Part shown: positions 45,704 through 54,825 of the stretch, in pieces
Position numbering within the stretch: position 1 is the stretch's first letter
How the letters are laid out: the number at the start of each line of letters is the position of its first letter
Translations under genes and position numbers: made by a program
Assembly: GCA_947500295.1 (NCBI GenBank)
Contig: CANMRM010000004.1
Location: 121,663-185,662, forward strand
Length of the DNA: 64,000 bases
Direction: 5' to 3'
Origin: an uncultured Kordiimonas sp.
Lineage (GTDB): Bacteria; Pseudomonadota; Alphaproteobacteria; Sphingomonadales; Kordiimonadaceae
The notes under the pieces: generated by a model
Told to the model about the DNA's origin: nothing
The model's input: only the letters and a program-made list of their open reading frames with translations
Database searches by the model: none

Positions 45704-46864
45704 ATGACTGAGGACATTTCCTTTTTGATCCTGGCAACTTTGGTGATGCATCTGGCATCTGCATTGTTGCTTGCCGGGTTTTGGGCCAGGAATCAGGCGA
45801 GTTTTGGACTGGCTACCATCACAATCAGTCCTATCGCCAGTTTTATTGGTCTTGTGCTGGCACTGGGGTTCGGCGAAGCAAAAAGCCTTGCACATGTTCT
45901 CGCAATTTACGTGTTTCTCACGATTGGTCATGCTTCTGCGTGGCTGGGATTCGCGGATTTCTGGCACCAGAAGACCAAGCGGCTGACCGCTCTTGTCGCT
46001 TTGCTTGCTGTGCTGACGTTGATTGCAATTTGTTTTTACCAAGCCGGCGGCGGTGTGCCGATTGGCCGGACGGCACTTGTTTCTATCTTTTTTGCCATCA
46101 GCTCGTTTGCGATTGCCCTGCACATATATCTCGCCAAGGGTTTCAGAATCGATATTTATGAAAGCGCCATTCGCGAGAGCCGGGTCGGGTCCTATTTTGT
46201 AATGGGACTGTTTTTGCTTCATGGGCTGATGAACCTCTACCGTATCTTCAGCTGGCCGGAACTTGGCTTTGATACCGCCTTTTCTCCCAGCGGGTCGGAA
46301 TGGGTCGCCCCCCTGACTATCATGGAGGCCCTGATGTTCACGCCGATGTATGTCATCGGTACAATCATGATGGTGGCGGAGCGACTGCAGACGGAGCTCA
46401 GGGTTGAGCAGATGCTCGAGCCGGTTACGCGCACGTTGAACCGCCGGGCTTTCCAAACTGTCTGCAAGGTGGTGCTGGCCCGCGCCCGGCGCAATGCAGA
46501 CGCAGTGTCGATTTTGATGGTGGAAATTGGCAACTTCAAAGAGATTCGGGAAGCGGTCGGGCGAACCGGATGCGACAAGATATTGAAACAAATGGCCAAT
46601 GCTGTGGTTGCCGGTCGCCGGGAACAGGATGTTTTTGGTCGCTTCAGCAACGATGAATTTCTGCTGATTTTGCCGGGCACGCCGGAAGAGGGTGCTCATC
46701 TGCTTGAAGAACGGGTCAGGAAAGAAGTATTGAGCAGGCCTTACCAGCAGAAAGGGCGAGACGTTTCTGTTGAAGTCAAAATTCAGTCGCACACGGCGCG
46801 TGGTGATGACCTGGATGTCGAAGGCATGATTGATGCCGTCGCCATGAAGCTGTCTGCGCAGTAG
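45704..46864 (+). CDS. Membrane protein with degenerate GGDEF domain
   Basis: 386 residues. Seven or so hydrophobic segments fill the first 230 residues. The GGDEF-like domain follows with LNRRAFQ, then MVEIGNFKEIREAVGRTG (where catalytic enzymes have D-x-D and GH-x2-GD) and finally SNDEF at residues 315-319 in place of GGDEF. The metal-binding acidic residues are also altered. It therefore probably does not make c-di-GMP and may serve as a receptor or scaffold. It is divergent from the BlaI/M56 operon, so it may share its promoter region. Confidence 0.85.
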   Translation: MTEDISFLILATLVMHLASALLLAGFWARNQASFGLATITISPIASFIGLVLALGFGEAKSLAHVLAIYVFLTIGHASAWLGFADFWHQKTKRLTALVALLAVLTLIAICFYQAGGGVPIGRTALVSIFFAISSFAIALHIYLAKGFRIDIYESAIRESRVGSYFVMGLFLLHGLMNLYRIFSWPELGFDTAFSPSGSEWVAPLTIMEALMFTPMYVIGTIMMVAERLQTELRVEQMLEPVTRTLNRRAFQTVCKVVLARARRNADAVSILMVEIGNFKEIREAVGRTGCDKILKQMANAVVAGRREQDVFGRFSNDEFLLILPGTPEEGAHLLEERVRKEVLSRPYQQKGRDVSVEVKIQSHTARGDDLDVEGMIDAVAMKLSAQ

Positions 46865-46873
46865 CCTTGCTGC

Positions 46874-48004
46874 TTACACTTTTTCAATTATGAAACTGCC
46901 GATCGAATAGCTGGCGCCAAAAGAGCAGATGAGGCCCAGGTCGCCGCTTTTGAAATCCTGTTTGTGATTGTTGAAGGCAATCATGCAGCCTGCGCCCGCG
47001 GTGTTTGCATACTGATCCAGAATTGTTGGCGCTTCGTCCTGGCTGGGTTCGTGGCCGAGAATTTTCTTGCTGGCAAACAGGTTCATGTTGATGTTCGCCT
47101 GATGCAGCCACATGCGTTTGAAGTCTTCGACGCGTTTGCCAATGGACGCCAAATGAGTTTCAACATGTTCAATCACTTTTGGCAGCAGTTCCTTGAACAC
47201 CACCCGCCCGCTTTGACTGAAACGTTGAGCCGGGTCGCCAACCTTGTCCCGCTCTATCAGGACGCGTGAGCCAAAACCGGCCTGGATGTTGGTCGAAAAC
47301 TCGGTGAAGAGCTTGCGATCCCGAATGCGAAATGCCGCCTCTGAGTCCGTTTCTTCTTCTCGTTCCAGGATCATGGCAACGGCGGCATCCCCGAAGATAA
47401 AGTGGCCATCCCGGTCTTCGTAAGCCATGAGGGGAGACAAATATTCAGCGGTGACAACAAGCGCTTTGTTCGCCATGCCGCTTTTCAAGGCATCAAATGC
47501 TGTCGACATGCCGAAGGTGGCCGACGAGCAGCCCATGGCCATGTCAAAGGCAAAGCCTTTTGCGCCCAGTATCGCCTGCAGCTCGGTTGCCATGGACGGC
47601 ACGAAACGCTCCCAGACAGACGCCGAAATGATCACCATATCGATGTCTTCGCCGGTAAGACCTGCCTCACGGAGTGCCTCATTGGCTGCCGCCAGCGCCA
47701 TCTTTACCTGAACGGGCGTATTTGCGAGCTCATCTTCCGCCATTTCTGAGAGGTAGGGGAACATGCGGTCTGGCTCCATCAGGCCAGAGGCTTCCATTAA
47801 AAAGCGGCTTTTGATGCCGGAGGCTTTTTCGATGAACGCGGTAGACGAATGGTCCTTTGCGGTCATGTTTCCGGCCTCGATCTCGGCGGCATGCTCGGCA
47901 TTCCACAAGTCGACGTGGGCATTATAGCCTGCAACAAGGTCTTCATTGGACAACTTGTGGGGCGGGGTGAAAACCCCGGTCCCGCTAATCACAATGTTCC
48001 CCAC
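46874..48004 (-). CDS. KAS III-family 3-oxoacyl-ACP synthase, copy 1
   Basis: 376 residues. The thiolase fold shows the catalytic Cys in DMAMGCSSATFGM, His in WLHQANINMNLFA and Asn in QYANTAGAGCMIAF, the triad of FabH-type enzymes. It starts with ISGTGVFTPPHKLSNEDLV as in KAS III. The GDAAVAMILE segment before the C-terminal half is typical. Closely related in length and layout to the product of 48330-49460. It condenses an acyl thioester with malonyl-ACP; the specific substrate is not read from sequence. The stop is 10 bases from the convergent GGDEF gene. Confidence 0.92.
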   Translation of the reverse strand: MGNIVISGTGVFTPPHKLSNEDLVAGYNAHVDLWNAEHAAEIEAGNMTAKDHSSTAFIEKASGIKSRFLMEASGLMEPDRMFPYLSEMAEDELANTPVQVKMALAAANEALREAGLTGEDIDMVIISASVWERFVPSMATELQAILGAKGFAFDMAMGCSSATFGMSTAFDALKSGMANKALVVTAEYLSPLMAYEDRDGHFIFGDAAVAMILEREEETDSEAAFRIRDRKLFTEFSTNIQAGFGSRVLIERDKVGDPAQRFSQSGRVVFKELLPKVIEHVETHLASIGKRVEDFKRMWLHQANINMNLFASKKILGHEPSQDEAPTILDQYANTAGAGCMIAFNNHKQDFKSGDLGLICSFGASYSIGSFIIEKV

Positions 48005-48028
48005 CCTTTGTCCCCTAATCAGTGTTGG

Positions 48029-48319
48029 CTATTTAATGAGTTCAAAATACTCTTCGCGCACATCATTGTCGATGTAAACAGGGCCGCCGCCGTCAGCCCA
48101 ATGACGATCCTGCCTGTTCTTCTTGGGGCCGGATACCCAGTATTCTTCACCCGTTTCAACGTCAAAGAAGTTGCCTGCAATGCCGCCACCCTTTGCGCGT
48201 TGCAGGGTCTTGCCCCGATAATGAATGGAGCGCCCGGTTTTTGAAAATGTGACCCGCCCTATCCAGGCGAGGCAATCACCCTCTTTTTGCTCCACAAACA
48301 TGATGCGGCTTTTTGCCAT
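48029..48319 (-). CDS. Conserved small protein (often misannotated as DXS)
   Basis: 96 residues, about a third charged. It resembles a conserved small family that opens with a GRVTFSKTGRSIHYRGKT-type strand pair and continues GGGIAGNFFDVETGEEYWVS and a DVREEYFELI end. This family is frequently labelled 1-deoxy-D-xylulose-5-phosphate synthase in databases, which the length and motifs do not support. It lies between the two KAS III genes on the same strand. No function can be assigned. Confidence 0.78.
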   Translation of the reverse strand: MAKSRIMFVEQKEGDCLAWIGRVTFSKTGRSIHYRGKTLQRAKGGGIAGNFFDVETGEEYWVSGPKKNRQDRHWADGGGPVYIDNDVREEYFELIK

Positions 48320-48329
48320 CGCCGCCAGC

Positions 48330-49460
48330 TTACTGTTTTTCCACCATCAGGCTGCCGATTGAATAGCCAGCGCCAAATGAGCAGATGAGCCCTTTGTCGC
48401 CCGTCTTAAGATCGCCCCGGTGGTGATGGAAAGCGACAATCGATCCGGCACCGGCGGTATTGCCGTAGTTTTCGAGAACCGTCGGCGCTTCGCCCGGTCC
48501 GGGCTCGTGGCCCAGCAGTTTTTTAGCGGCATACATGTTCATGTTGATGTTGGCCTGATGCAGCCACATGCGTGACAAGTCACTCACGTCCATGTCTGCA
48601 TCGGTCAGCTGCTCACTGATAAATGCGGTAACAAGGGGCAGCAACTCCTTGAATACCTTTCGGCCTTCCTGCACGAAGAACATATCTTCGCGGAACAGGG
48701 TACCGTCATCAATACGGGTCATGGGGCCGTAGTTTGAGCGGATGTTGTTCGAGAACTGGGTGCTTTGCTTGGTGTCTTTCACGAGCCAGCGGTCATCGCC
48801 GGATGCCAGGTCCGCGCGTTCAAGCACAACGGCCGTTGCAATATCCCCGAATATAAAGTGGCTGTCCCGGTCACGGAAGTTGACCATGGTGCTGAAAATT
48901 TCCGGATTGACCATCAGGACACGCTTTGCCGCGCCGCTTTTGATGGCGTTGACCCCTGCAATCAGACCATAGGTCGCGCTGGAGCAGCCCATGACCATGT
49001 CAAAGGCCGAGCCGCTGGTGCCGAGAAAGTGCTGGACCTCAATGCCGATCGCAGGGAACGAGCGCTGCATGACAGCGGAGGTGCAGACAATGTGATCAAT
49101 ATCTGCAGGTTCAAGGCCGGCCTGCTTCAGGGCCATTTTTGCTGCTGCAAGGCCCATCGCCGCCTGAAAACACGGAGTGTCGGCATCGCCGTGGCCGCCC
49201 GGAGGCATTTTTGACATCATGCGGTTGAGGTCCATTACGCCCTCAACATCTACGAGGCGTCGTTCCCGAATGCCCGATGCTTTTTCAATGAACTCCGCAC
49301 TTGAGTGTTGTTTGGCAGGCATCAGGCCTGCCTCAATGTCGGCTTTATGCTCGGCGTTATATTGGTCGACATGCTCATTGAAGGCGGCGACCAGTTCTTC
49401 ATTGGTGATTTTATTTTCAGGAACATACAAACCGGTCCCGGAAATAACGACATCAACCAT
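48330..49460 (-). CDS. KAS III-family 3-oxoacyl-ACP synthase, copy 2
   Basis: 376 residues. Catalytic Cys in DMVMGCSSATYGL, His in WLHQANINMNMYA and Asn in NYGNTAGAGSIVAF. It begins with VDVVISGTGLYVPENKITNE. Equal length and nearly identical catalytic-site context to copy 1 suggest a local duplication. It may extend an acyl-CoA or prime another chain. The ATG at 49460 has AGAGGAA upstream; an in-frame extension to 49493 is possible but lacks such a site. Confidence 0.92.
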   Translation of the reverse strand: MVDVVISGTGLYVPENKITNEELVAAFNEHVDQYNAEHKADIEAGLMPAKQHSSAEFIEKASGIRERRLVDVEGVMDLNRMMSKMPPGGHGDADTPCFQAAMGLAAAKMALKQAGLEPADIDHIVCTSAVMQRSFPAIGIEVQHFLGTSGSAFDMVMGCSSATYGLIAGVNAIKSGAAKRVLMVNPEIFSTMVNFRDRDSHFIFGDIATAVVLERADLASGDDRWLVKDTKQSTQFSNNIRSNYGPMTRIDDGTLFREDMFFVQEGRKVFKELLPLVTAFISEQLTDADMDVSDLSRMWLHQANINMNMYAAKKLLGHEPGPGEAPTVLENYGNTAGAGSIVAFHHHRGDLKTGDKGLICSFGAGYSIGSLMVEKQ

Positions 49461-49636
49461 GATACTCAATTCCTCTAAAATGCGCCCAAGCACTTTGTTG
49501 CAACTTTGTGACGATGGCGCACAGATATACTGGTTTTAGCGAGCTTCGCCAAGCGAACAAATTTATTGTTTTTGTAAACAGAAATTTGCCCAAGTTTTGA
49601 GTGGGATAGGGCACATGCCTGTGCTACCTGTTCGGC

Positions 49637-50368
49637 ATGTCGATCTGGGGAAAAATAATTGGAGGTACGGCCGGGCTCGCCCTTGGCGGACCGATTGGCG
49701 CAATCATTGGCGTGTCGGTCGGTGCAGCCGTCGATGCCGGTATTTCCACTGTTGCCGGTGACGGCGAGGAAACACGGCAGGTTACGTTTACCATCGGCGT
49801 GATCGCACTGTCGGCCAAGATGGCCAAGGCAGATGGTCAGGTAACCCGCGAGGAGGTGGATGCTTTCAAGCAGGTGTTTAGGGTGCCGCCGCACGAGATG
49901 GCGAATGTTGGCCGGGTTTTTGATATGGCCCGAAAACACACCGCCGGGTTTGACGCTTACGCTCGCCAGATTGCAGACGTGATGCGCGGCAACCGAACCG
50001 TTTTGTCTGATGTGCTGGAAGCTCTGTTTTTTATCGCCAAGGCAGATGGCCACGTACACCCGAATGAACTCGATTACATTCGCGTCGTAGCGGATATATT
50101 TGGGTATTCTGCTGAGGAGGTTGAAGCTCTTGTCAATCGGCACGTGGGGGCAAATCCGGATTCCCCATACACGGTCCTTGGGGTCGAGCCTACGGTTGAA
50201 ACATCCGTGTTGAAAAAGCGTTACCGCGAGCTTGTTCGGGAAAATCACCCAGACCGGCTGATAGCAGAAGGGGTGCCCAGCGACCTGATTGCTGTTGCGA
50301 CCCGCCGAGCCGCCGAGATTAATGCCGCCTATGACGCGATCATGCAGTCGCGCGGCGAGCGTCCGTAG
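49637..50368 (+). CDS. DjlA-like membrane-anchored co-chaperone (TerB plus J domain)
   Basis: 243 residues. A hydrophobic glycine-rich N-terminus (GGTAGLALGGPIGAIIGVSV) acts as membrane anchor. A TerB-like domain follows (LSAKMAKADGQVTREEVDAF and a second FFIAKADGHVHPNELDYIRV). The C-terminal J domain contains YRELVRENHPDRLIAEG with the HPD motif. In E. coli, DjlA stimulates DnaK and affects capsule regulation. The next gene starts 2 bases after its stop. Confidence 0.93.
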   Translation: MSIWGKIIGGTAGLALGGPIGAIIGVSVGAAVDAGISTVAGDGEETRQVTFTIGVIALSAKMAKADGQVTREEVDAFKQVFRVPPHEMANVGRVFDMARKHTAGFDAYARQIADVMRGNRTVLSDVLEALFFIAKADGHVHPNELDYIRVVADIFGYSAEEVEALVNRHVGANPDSPYTVLGVEPTVETSVLKKRYRELVRENHPDRLIAEGVPSDLIAVATRRAAEINAAYDAIMQSRGERP

Positions 50369-50370
50369 CG

Positions 50371-51249
50371 ATGAAATTCAGGGACACATTGTTTGCCATC
50401 CTGATTGCGGGTGTTTGGGGGTTTAATTTCATTGCCACCAAATGGGCGGTCGAGGACTTTCCTCCTCTGTTTGCCAATGGATTGCGGTTTCTGGCCGTGT
50501 TTATTGTTCTGTTTCCCTTCCTCAGGTTGGTGCCTGGCAAGATGCGGCCTCTGATTGTTACGGCGTTCATTCTTGGTGTCGTGCATTTTGGTTTGTTGTT
50601 TTGGGGCATGAGCCTGGCAGGCGGGGTCGGTTCGGTTGCAATCGCATCCCAGCTCAATGTGCCATTTACCACAGTTCTGGGCATCATAATCCTCAAGGAA
50701 AAAGTCGGCTGGCCGAGAGTTTTCGGTATTTCGATCAGTTTTGTTGGTGTCATGCTGCTTGGCTTTGACCCGGTCATCTTCTCCTATTGGGACGCAATAA
50801 TGACGATTGTGATGGCTGCGTTTGTGTATGCCGTTTCCGCCGTGATGATGCGCCAGCTTCGGGAAATTCCCGCGGTTACGGTTCAGGCCTGGGTTGCCCT
50901 TGCCGGTATGTTGGGTTCCTTTCTGATTTCTGCAATTCTTGAGCAGGGGCAAATTTCTTCCCTGAGCGATGCGGAGCAGCGGGCGTGGTTATCGGTGCTC
51001 TATTCGGGTCTCATATCGACACTTATCGGGCACGGCGGGGCCAACTATCTGTTTCGCCGCTACGAAGTGTCGATGGTTTCGCCTTATTTTCTGGTTTTGC
51101 CATTCTTTTCGGTTATTGGCGGCGTGGTCTTGCTTGACGAAGTTGTTGGCTGGCAGATGTTCCTGGGTGGAGGGCTCACCATCATCGGCGTTTTGATCGT
51201 GACCTTGCGCAACAGCCGCCGGGCGCAGGCCGCAAGGGAGACCGGGTAA
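50371..51249 (+). CDS. EamA/DMT-family transporter
   Basis: 292 residues with ten hydrophobic segments in two repeats, as in EamA (drug/metabolite) transporters: AILIAGVWGFNFIATKWAVED in the first and VMAAFVYAVSAVMMRQL in the second, ending FLGGGLTIIGVLIVTLRNSR. It exports small metabolites; substrate unknown. It is in the middle of a tight unit: 2 bases after djlA-like and 4 bases before the amidase gene. Confidence 0.9.
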   Translation: MKFRDTLFAILIAGVWGFNFIATKWAVEDFPPLFANGLRFLAVFIVLFPFLRLVPGKMRPLIVTAFILGVVHFGLLFWGMSLAGGVGSVAIASQLNVPFTTVLGIIILKEKVGWPRVFGISISFVGVMLLGFDPVIFSYWDAIMTIVMAAFVYAVSAVMMRQLREIPAVTVQAWVALAGMLGSFLISAILEQGQISSLSDAEQRAWLSVLYSGLISTLIGHGGANYLFRRYEVSMVSPYFLVLPFFSVIGGVVLLDEVVGWQMFLGGGLTIIGVLIVTLRNSRRAQAARETG

Positions 51250-51253
51250 CACC

Positions 51254-52054
51254 ATGCAGCTGATCGACATGAATAATCTGCAGTGCACACCTTCTCCGAA
51301 CGCTGATGGTCGTGAGCCACCGGAAGGGGCAACCACCCCGGTAATTGATACTGTGATATTGCATTATACCGGTATGCAGACAGGCGAAGAAGCGCTCCAG
51401 CGCCTTTGTGATCCTGAAAGCAAAGTGTCCGCGCATTTCCTGATTGATGAGAACGGCGCGGCACACCAACTGGTTGCACCCGGGATGCGTGCTTGGCACG
51501 CTGGCGTTTCCCATTGGAGCGGTCGTGACGGCATGAACCACACATCCATTGGGATTGAGCTGGTGAACCCAGGCCATGAATTTGGCTACCGTCCATTTCC
51601 ATCTGTGCAGATTGACAGACTGCTGGAACTTTTGGCGGCACTGGAAAAGCTGTTTGAAATTCCCAAATATCGATATCTTGGTCACAGCGATGTCGCGCCG
51701 GACAGGAAACAGGATCCCGGCGAACTTTTCCCGTGGCGTCAACTGGCGGCACTCGGTTTTGGTGTTTGGGCGGATTGCCCGAGGAATGACAAGACAATTC
51801 TTGCAAAAAAGGGTATGGTGGGTATGGAAAGCGCCTCTCTTAACAAGTCTCTAAGAAATATCGGCTATTCTGTTCCGGTGAGTGAGGAATTTTCCCAAGT
51901 AACTCTCGACGCCCTTGTTGCATTCCAGCGGCATTGGCGCCCCGAAGATGTAAACGGATTTCTGGATAAGGGCACAAAAAATGCCCTTAGTGACATCGAA
52001 AAACAAATCGACACGCACGAAAAACTGATGATGCAAATCAGTGGGGATGAATGA
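51254..52054 (+). CDS. N-acetylmuramoyl-L-alanine amidase (AmpD/AmiD-type)
   Basis: 266 residues. The amidase_2 domain shows VILHYTGMQTGEEAL with the first zinc His, HQLVAPGMRAWHAGVS, IGIELVNPGHEFGY, and HSDVAPDRKQDPGELFPW with the zinc His/Asp pair. A C-terminal peptidoglycan-binding-like helix bundle follows (LNKSLRNIGYSV, VTLDALVAFQRHWRP). There is no signal peptide, so it would act on cytoplasmic muropeptides during recycling, as AmpD does. The extra binding domain is unlike short AmpD. Confidence 0.92.
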   Translation: MQLIDMNNLQCTPSPNADGREPPEGATTPVIDTVILHYTGMQTGEEALQRLCDPESKVSAHFLIDENGAAHQLVAPGMRAWHAGVSHWSGRDGMNHTSIGIELVNPGHEFGYRPFPSVQIDRLLELLAALEKLFEIPKYRYLGHSDVAPDRKQDPGELFPWRQLAALGFGVWADCPRNDKTILAKKGMVGMESASLNKSLRNIGYSVPVSEEFSQVTLDALVAFQRHWRPEDVNGFLDKGTKNALSDIEKQIDTHEKLMMQISGDE

Positions 52055-53280
52055 TGAAAAAATTAGTGATTGCCGCTGTGGTTGCCCCAGCGATAACCCT
52101 GATGGCAGTGCCCGCGCAGGCACAAAATGGTGAAAATGGAGCTGCCGCAAGCGGCCACCAGCCCAATGAATATACCCTGGCATGCCTTGATGCACCCACA
52201 CGAGACTGTGCCTTTTCCGCTGCGCTCCAGACAGTGATAGCGGAAGAGTTTGGTGTTGAACGCTCGAAGGTTTTGGTCGCGGTAGCTCGCGCTCTGATTG
52301 AAACGGGTCAGCAGCAGCAGGCGATAGAAACGCTAATGCTAGCGCTTGACGAGGCGAGGTCTGTGAATCTGAGCCTTGTTACACAGGAGAAGATTTCTGA
52401 AATCGCTCCTCTGCTGGCGAGGGCAGGTGACACCGCAGGCGCTCTTGCGCTGATCGAAGAGCTACAAATTCCAAGTGTAAAGCAGCGCGTTTTAATCTCT
52501 GTAGCTCGTGAAAATTTCGTCGCCGGACGGATTGGAGAGGCGGAAGTTGCCTTGTCGCAGATGTCGAGTGAAACACGGGCATTCTGGCAAAAGCTGAGGC
52601 TTCTGCCGCTGGCGCCGTCCGGGTCTCTGGCGAGTGTGAATGTTGCCGAGCTTGAGACACAAGTTCGCGCGTTCGAACAACCGGACAGACTATACCGCGG
52701 GCTTGTTGCGCTGGCCGTGCTTTCGGACAAAAAAGGTGAACCCGCCGACCGTCAGAGCTATCTGATGGAGGCTAATGAACTATTCGCCGGGCTCCTCAGC
52801 CTTAATGATCGGGCGCTGGCAACGGCACACCGCTTGCGGGCAATGTATGATGGCAATATGGCGCCGGCACTCATTCAGGAAAGTTATGACCTGATGCTGC
52901 TGCATGCCAGCCGGGTCAGGAGCCTGGAAACACTTGCATCTGTCGCGGAGCTTGTGGGCGTTGTGGAAGCCTCTCTCGGCAACCTGGAGGCTGCGGTACA
53001 GCGCATGGATATCTTTACAGATCTGCCGGACAAGGCCCGATACCTCAGTTCTCTCCGGTCTGATACCGATGAAGGTTCGCTTGCGGTTGAAATCCGCATG
53101 CTGTTGCGGGAAATTGTTGATCTTGAAGGTGTATACGAGCGTGACCTTGTGCGACTGCAATTGCTTGAAGGAGCCCTGGGCAACGACAATCTGCTGCTTG
53201 CTACGCGTGTCATTGCTGCCATAGAAGATGATGACAATCAGGCCCGCGGTTTGGCGCTTGCAGCGCCGTTACTACAATAA
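52051..53280 (+). CDS. Exported helical-repeat protein of unknown function
   Basis: 409 residues with a signal peptide (VIAAVVAPAITLMAVPAQA). The mature chain is a series of helical hairpins resembling TPR or Sel1-like units (LVAVARALIETGQQQQAIET, IAPLLARAGDTAGALALIEE, ISVARENFVAGRIGEAEVAL). Two Cys lie near the N-terminus (ACLDAPTRDCAF). I do not recognise a family. The ATG at 52051 overlaps the amidase stop (ATGA); 52054 is an equally good start with GGGGA 6 bases upstream. Likely a periplasmic scaffold linked to cell-wall genes. Confidence 0.72.
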   Translation: MMKKLVIAAVVAPAITLMAVPAQAQNGENGAAASGHQPNEYTLACLDAPTRDCAFSAALQTVIAEEFGVERSKVLVAVARALIETGQQQQAIETLMLALDEARSVNLSLVTQEKISEIAPLLARAGDTAGALALIEELQIPSVKQRVLISVARENFVAGRIGEAEVALSQMSSETRAFWQKLRLLPLAPSGSLASVNVAELETQVRAFEQPDRLYRGLVALAVLSDKKGEPADRQSYLMEANELFAGLLSLNDRALATAHRLRAMYDGNMAPALIQESYDLMLLHASRVRSLETLASVAELVGVVEASLGNLEAAVQRMDIFTDLPDKARYLSSLRSDTDEGSLAVEIRMLLREIVDLEGVYERDLVRLQLLEGALGNDNLLLATRVIAAIEDDDNQARGLALAAPLLQ

Positions 53281-53285
53281 ATTAG

Positions 53286-53301
53286 TGGACTGAATAGTCC
53301 A
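53286..53301. promoter_or_regulatory. Perfect inverted repeat, putative TetR operator
   Basis: TGGACT and AGTCCA flank GAAT, 15 bases before the tetR-type start codon. The flanks extend the symmetry to 8 of 10 positions. TetR dimers bind such sites, so autoregulation is the likely role. A terminator function is less likely, as no T run follows. Confidence 0.62.
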
Positions 53302-53316
53302 ATAAAACTAAGCTTA

Positions 53317-54000
53317 ATGACTGGGGAAGCAGAGAGCTTAGTTTTGGCAGGCACAGCATCAGTTTCGAAATCAGAAGTCACCGCGCGCGCCGGGCGCGGG
53401 CGACCACGGGACATCCAAAAAAACAGCGCAATTCTGGAGGCAGCAAGTCACCTGTTTCTTGAACAGGGTTTTGATGGGACCAGCATGGACGGCGTTGCCC
53501 GCAGAGCCGGTGTCTCCAAACAAACCGTTTACAGTCACTTCTCGAGCAAGGAACAGCTTTTCGGTGAAGCAGTTCACGCCGCCATTGCCGCATATTATCC
53601 CGATCGAGCGCTGGCTGCGGTCGAAACCCACACCCTGGAAGCGGATTTGCGTGCTGTTTGCCATATGCTCGCGTCTCTGCTGATGGACGAGCGGGCGATT
53701 TCGATGTTTCGATTGCTGGTTGCCGCGGGTGCCAAGGGGCCGACACTCGGCGAAATATTCTGGCACTCCGGTCCGGAAGAACTGCACCGGCAGCTATCGG
53801 ATTTTCTGCAAGCGTGGACTGACAGAGGTCAGTTGAAAATTGAGGATACACAAAAAGCAGGACAGCAGTTGATTGCGCTCGTCAAAGAGCCTGCACATTT
53901 CAGAATATCAATTGGAATTCAGGACCCGCTAAAAGAAGCGGAAATTGAAACGTGTGTCGACGATGCAGTGTCGAGTTTTATGAAGTTGTACGGTACCTGA
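53317..54000 (+). CDS. TetR/AcrR family transcriptional regulator
   Basis: 227 residues. After a basic tail (AGRGRPRDIQ), the DNA-binding domain reads FLEQGFDGTSMDGVARRAGV then SKQTVYSHFSSKEQLFGEAV, the TetR helix-turn-helix. The C-terminal domain is a helical ligand pocket of the TetR_C type (PEELHRQLSDFLQAWTDRG). It is preceded by a perfect inverted repeat. No obvious target operon other than itself is adjacent; the upstream gene ends 36 bases before it. Confidence 0.94.
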   Translation: MTGEAESLVLAGTASVSKSEVTARAGRGRPRDIQKNSAILEAASHLFLEQGFDGTSMDGVARRAGVSKQTVYSHFSSKEQLFGEAVHAAIAAYYPDRALAAVETHTLEADLRAVCHMLASLLMDERAISMFRLLVAAGAKGPTLGEIFWHSGPEELHRQLSDFLQAWTDRGQLKIEDTQKAGQQLIALVKEPAHFRISIGIQDPLKEAEIETCVDDAVSSFMKLYGT

Positions 54001-54020
54001 TTGCAGTGCCGTTACCTATG

Positions 54021-54239
54021 TTACTGCCCTGAACCGTCTTCACTTTCCATACCCGCGCCACGCAGATTTTCTGTTGAATAGCGGGCGTTGCCTTGGTCGC
54101 CTTCCAGCGTTTGTGGCAAAGTCTCGATCTGGCGTTCGGTTTCCGGGCCCAGTGTTGTATCAAATATGATCTCGTCACCGCCACCACAGGCGGAAAGCAA
54201 AAGAAGTGCTGGTGCGACCAGAAGGGCGGGGCGATTCAT
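54021..54239 (-). CDS. Small lipoprotein of unknown function
   Basis: 72 residues. A lipoprotein signal ends in the lipobox LLLSACGGGD; the mature part is short and acidic, ending ENLRGAGMESEDGSGQ. GAGGAA lies 8 bases before the ATG. No family recognised. It converges with the tetR-type gene. Confidence 0.72.
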   Translation of the reverse strand: MNRPALLVAPALLLLSACGGGDEIIFDTTLGPETERQIETLPQTLEGDQGNARYSTENLRGAGMESEDGSGQ

Positions 54240-54390
54240 TAACTGGGTTCCTCATACGCTCAAAACAAACTCCGCAAGGCAATGCTCATGCCTGCGTCGA
54301 GCGACAATGCCTCAATATCTCCAGTGGTGCAACCTTGATAACATGTGTTCGGGAGGCGCTTTGGGAATGACCGGAGGAGTGAGCGAAGGC

Positions 54391-54419
54391 TTGACCGGCG
54401 AGCGACAAGGTGGTTCATT
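54391..54419 (+). promoter_or_regulatory. Sigma-70-type promoter of rnpB
   Basis: TTGACC (54391-54396), a 17-base spacer, and TTCATT (54414-54419). This places the transcription start six or seven bases later, at about 54425, exactly where the P1 helix of the RNase P RNA begins. Confidence 0.6.
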
Positions 54420-54424
54420 GCCGA

Positions 54425-54818
<394 letters not shown>

Positions 54819-54825
54819 CTTTTTT

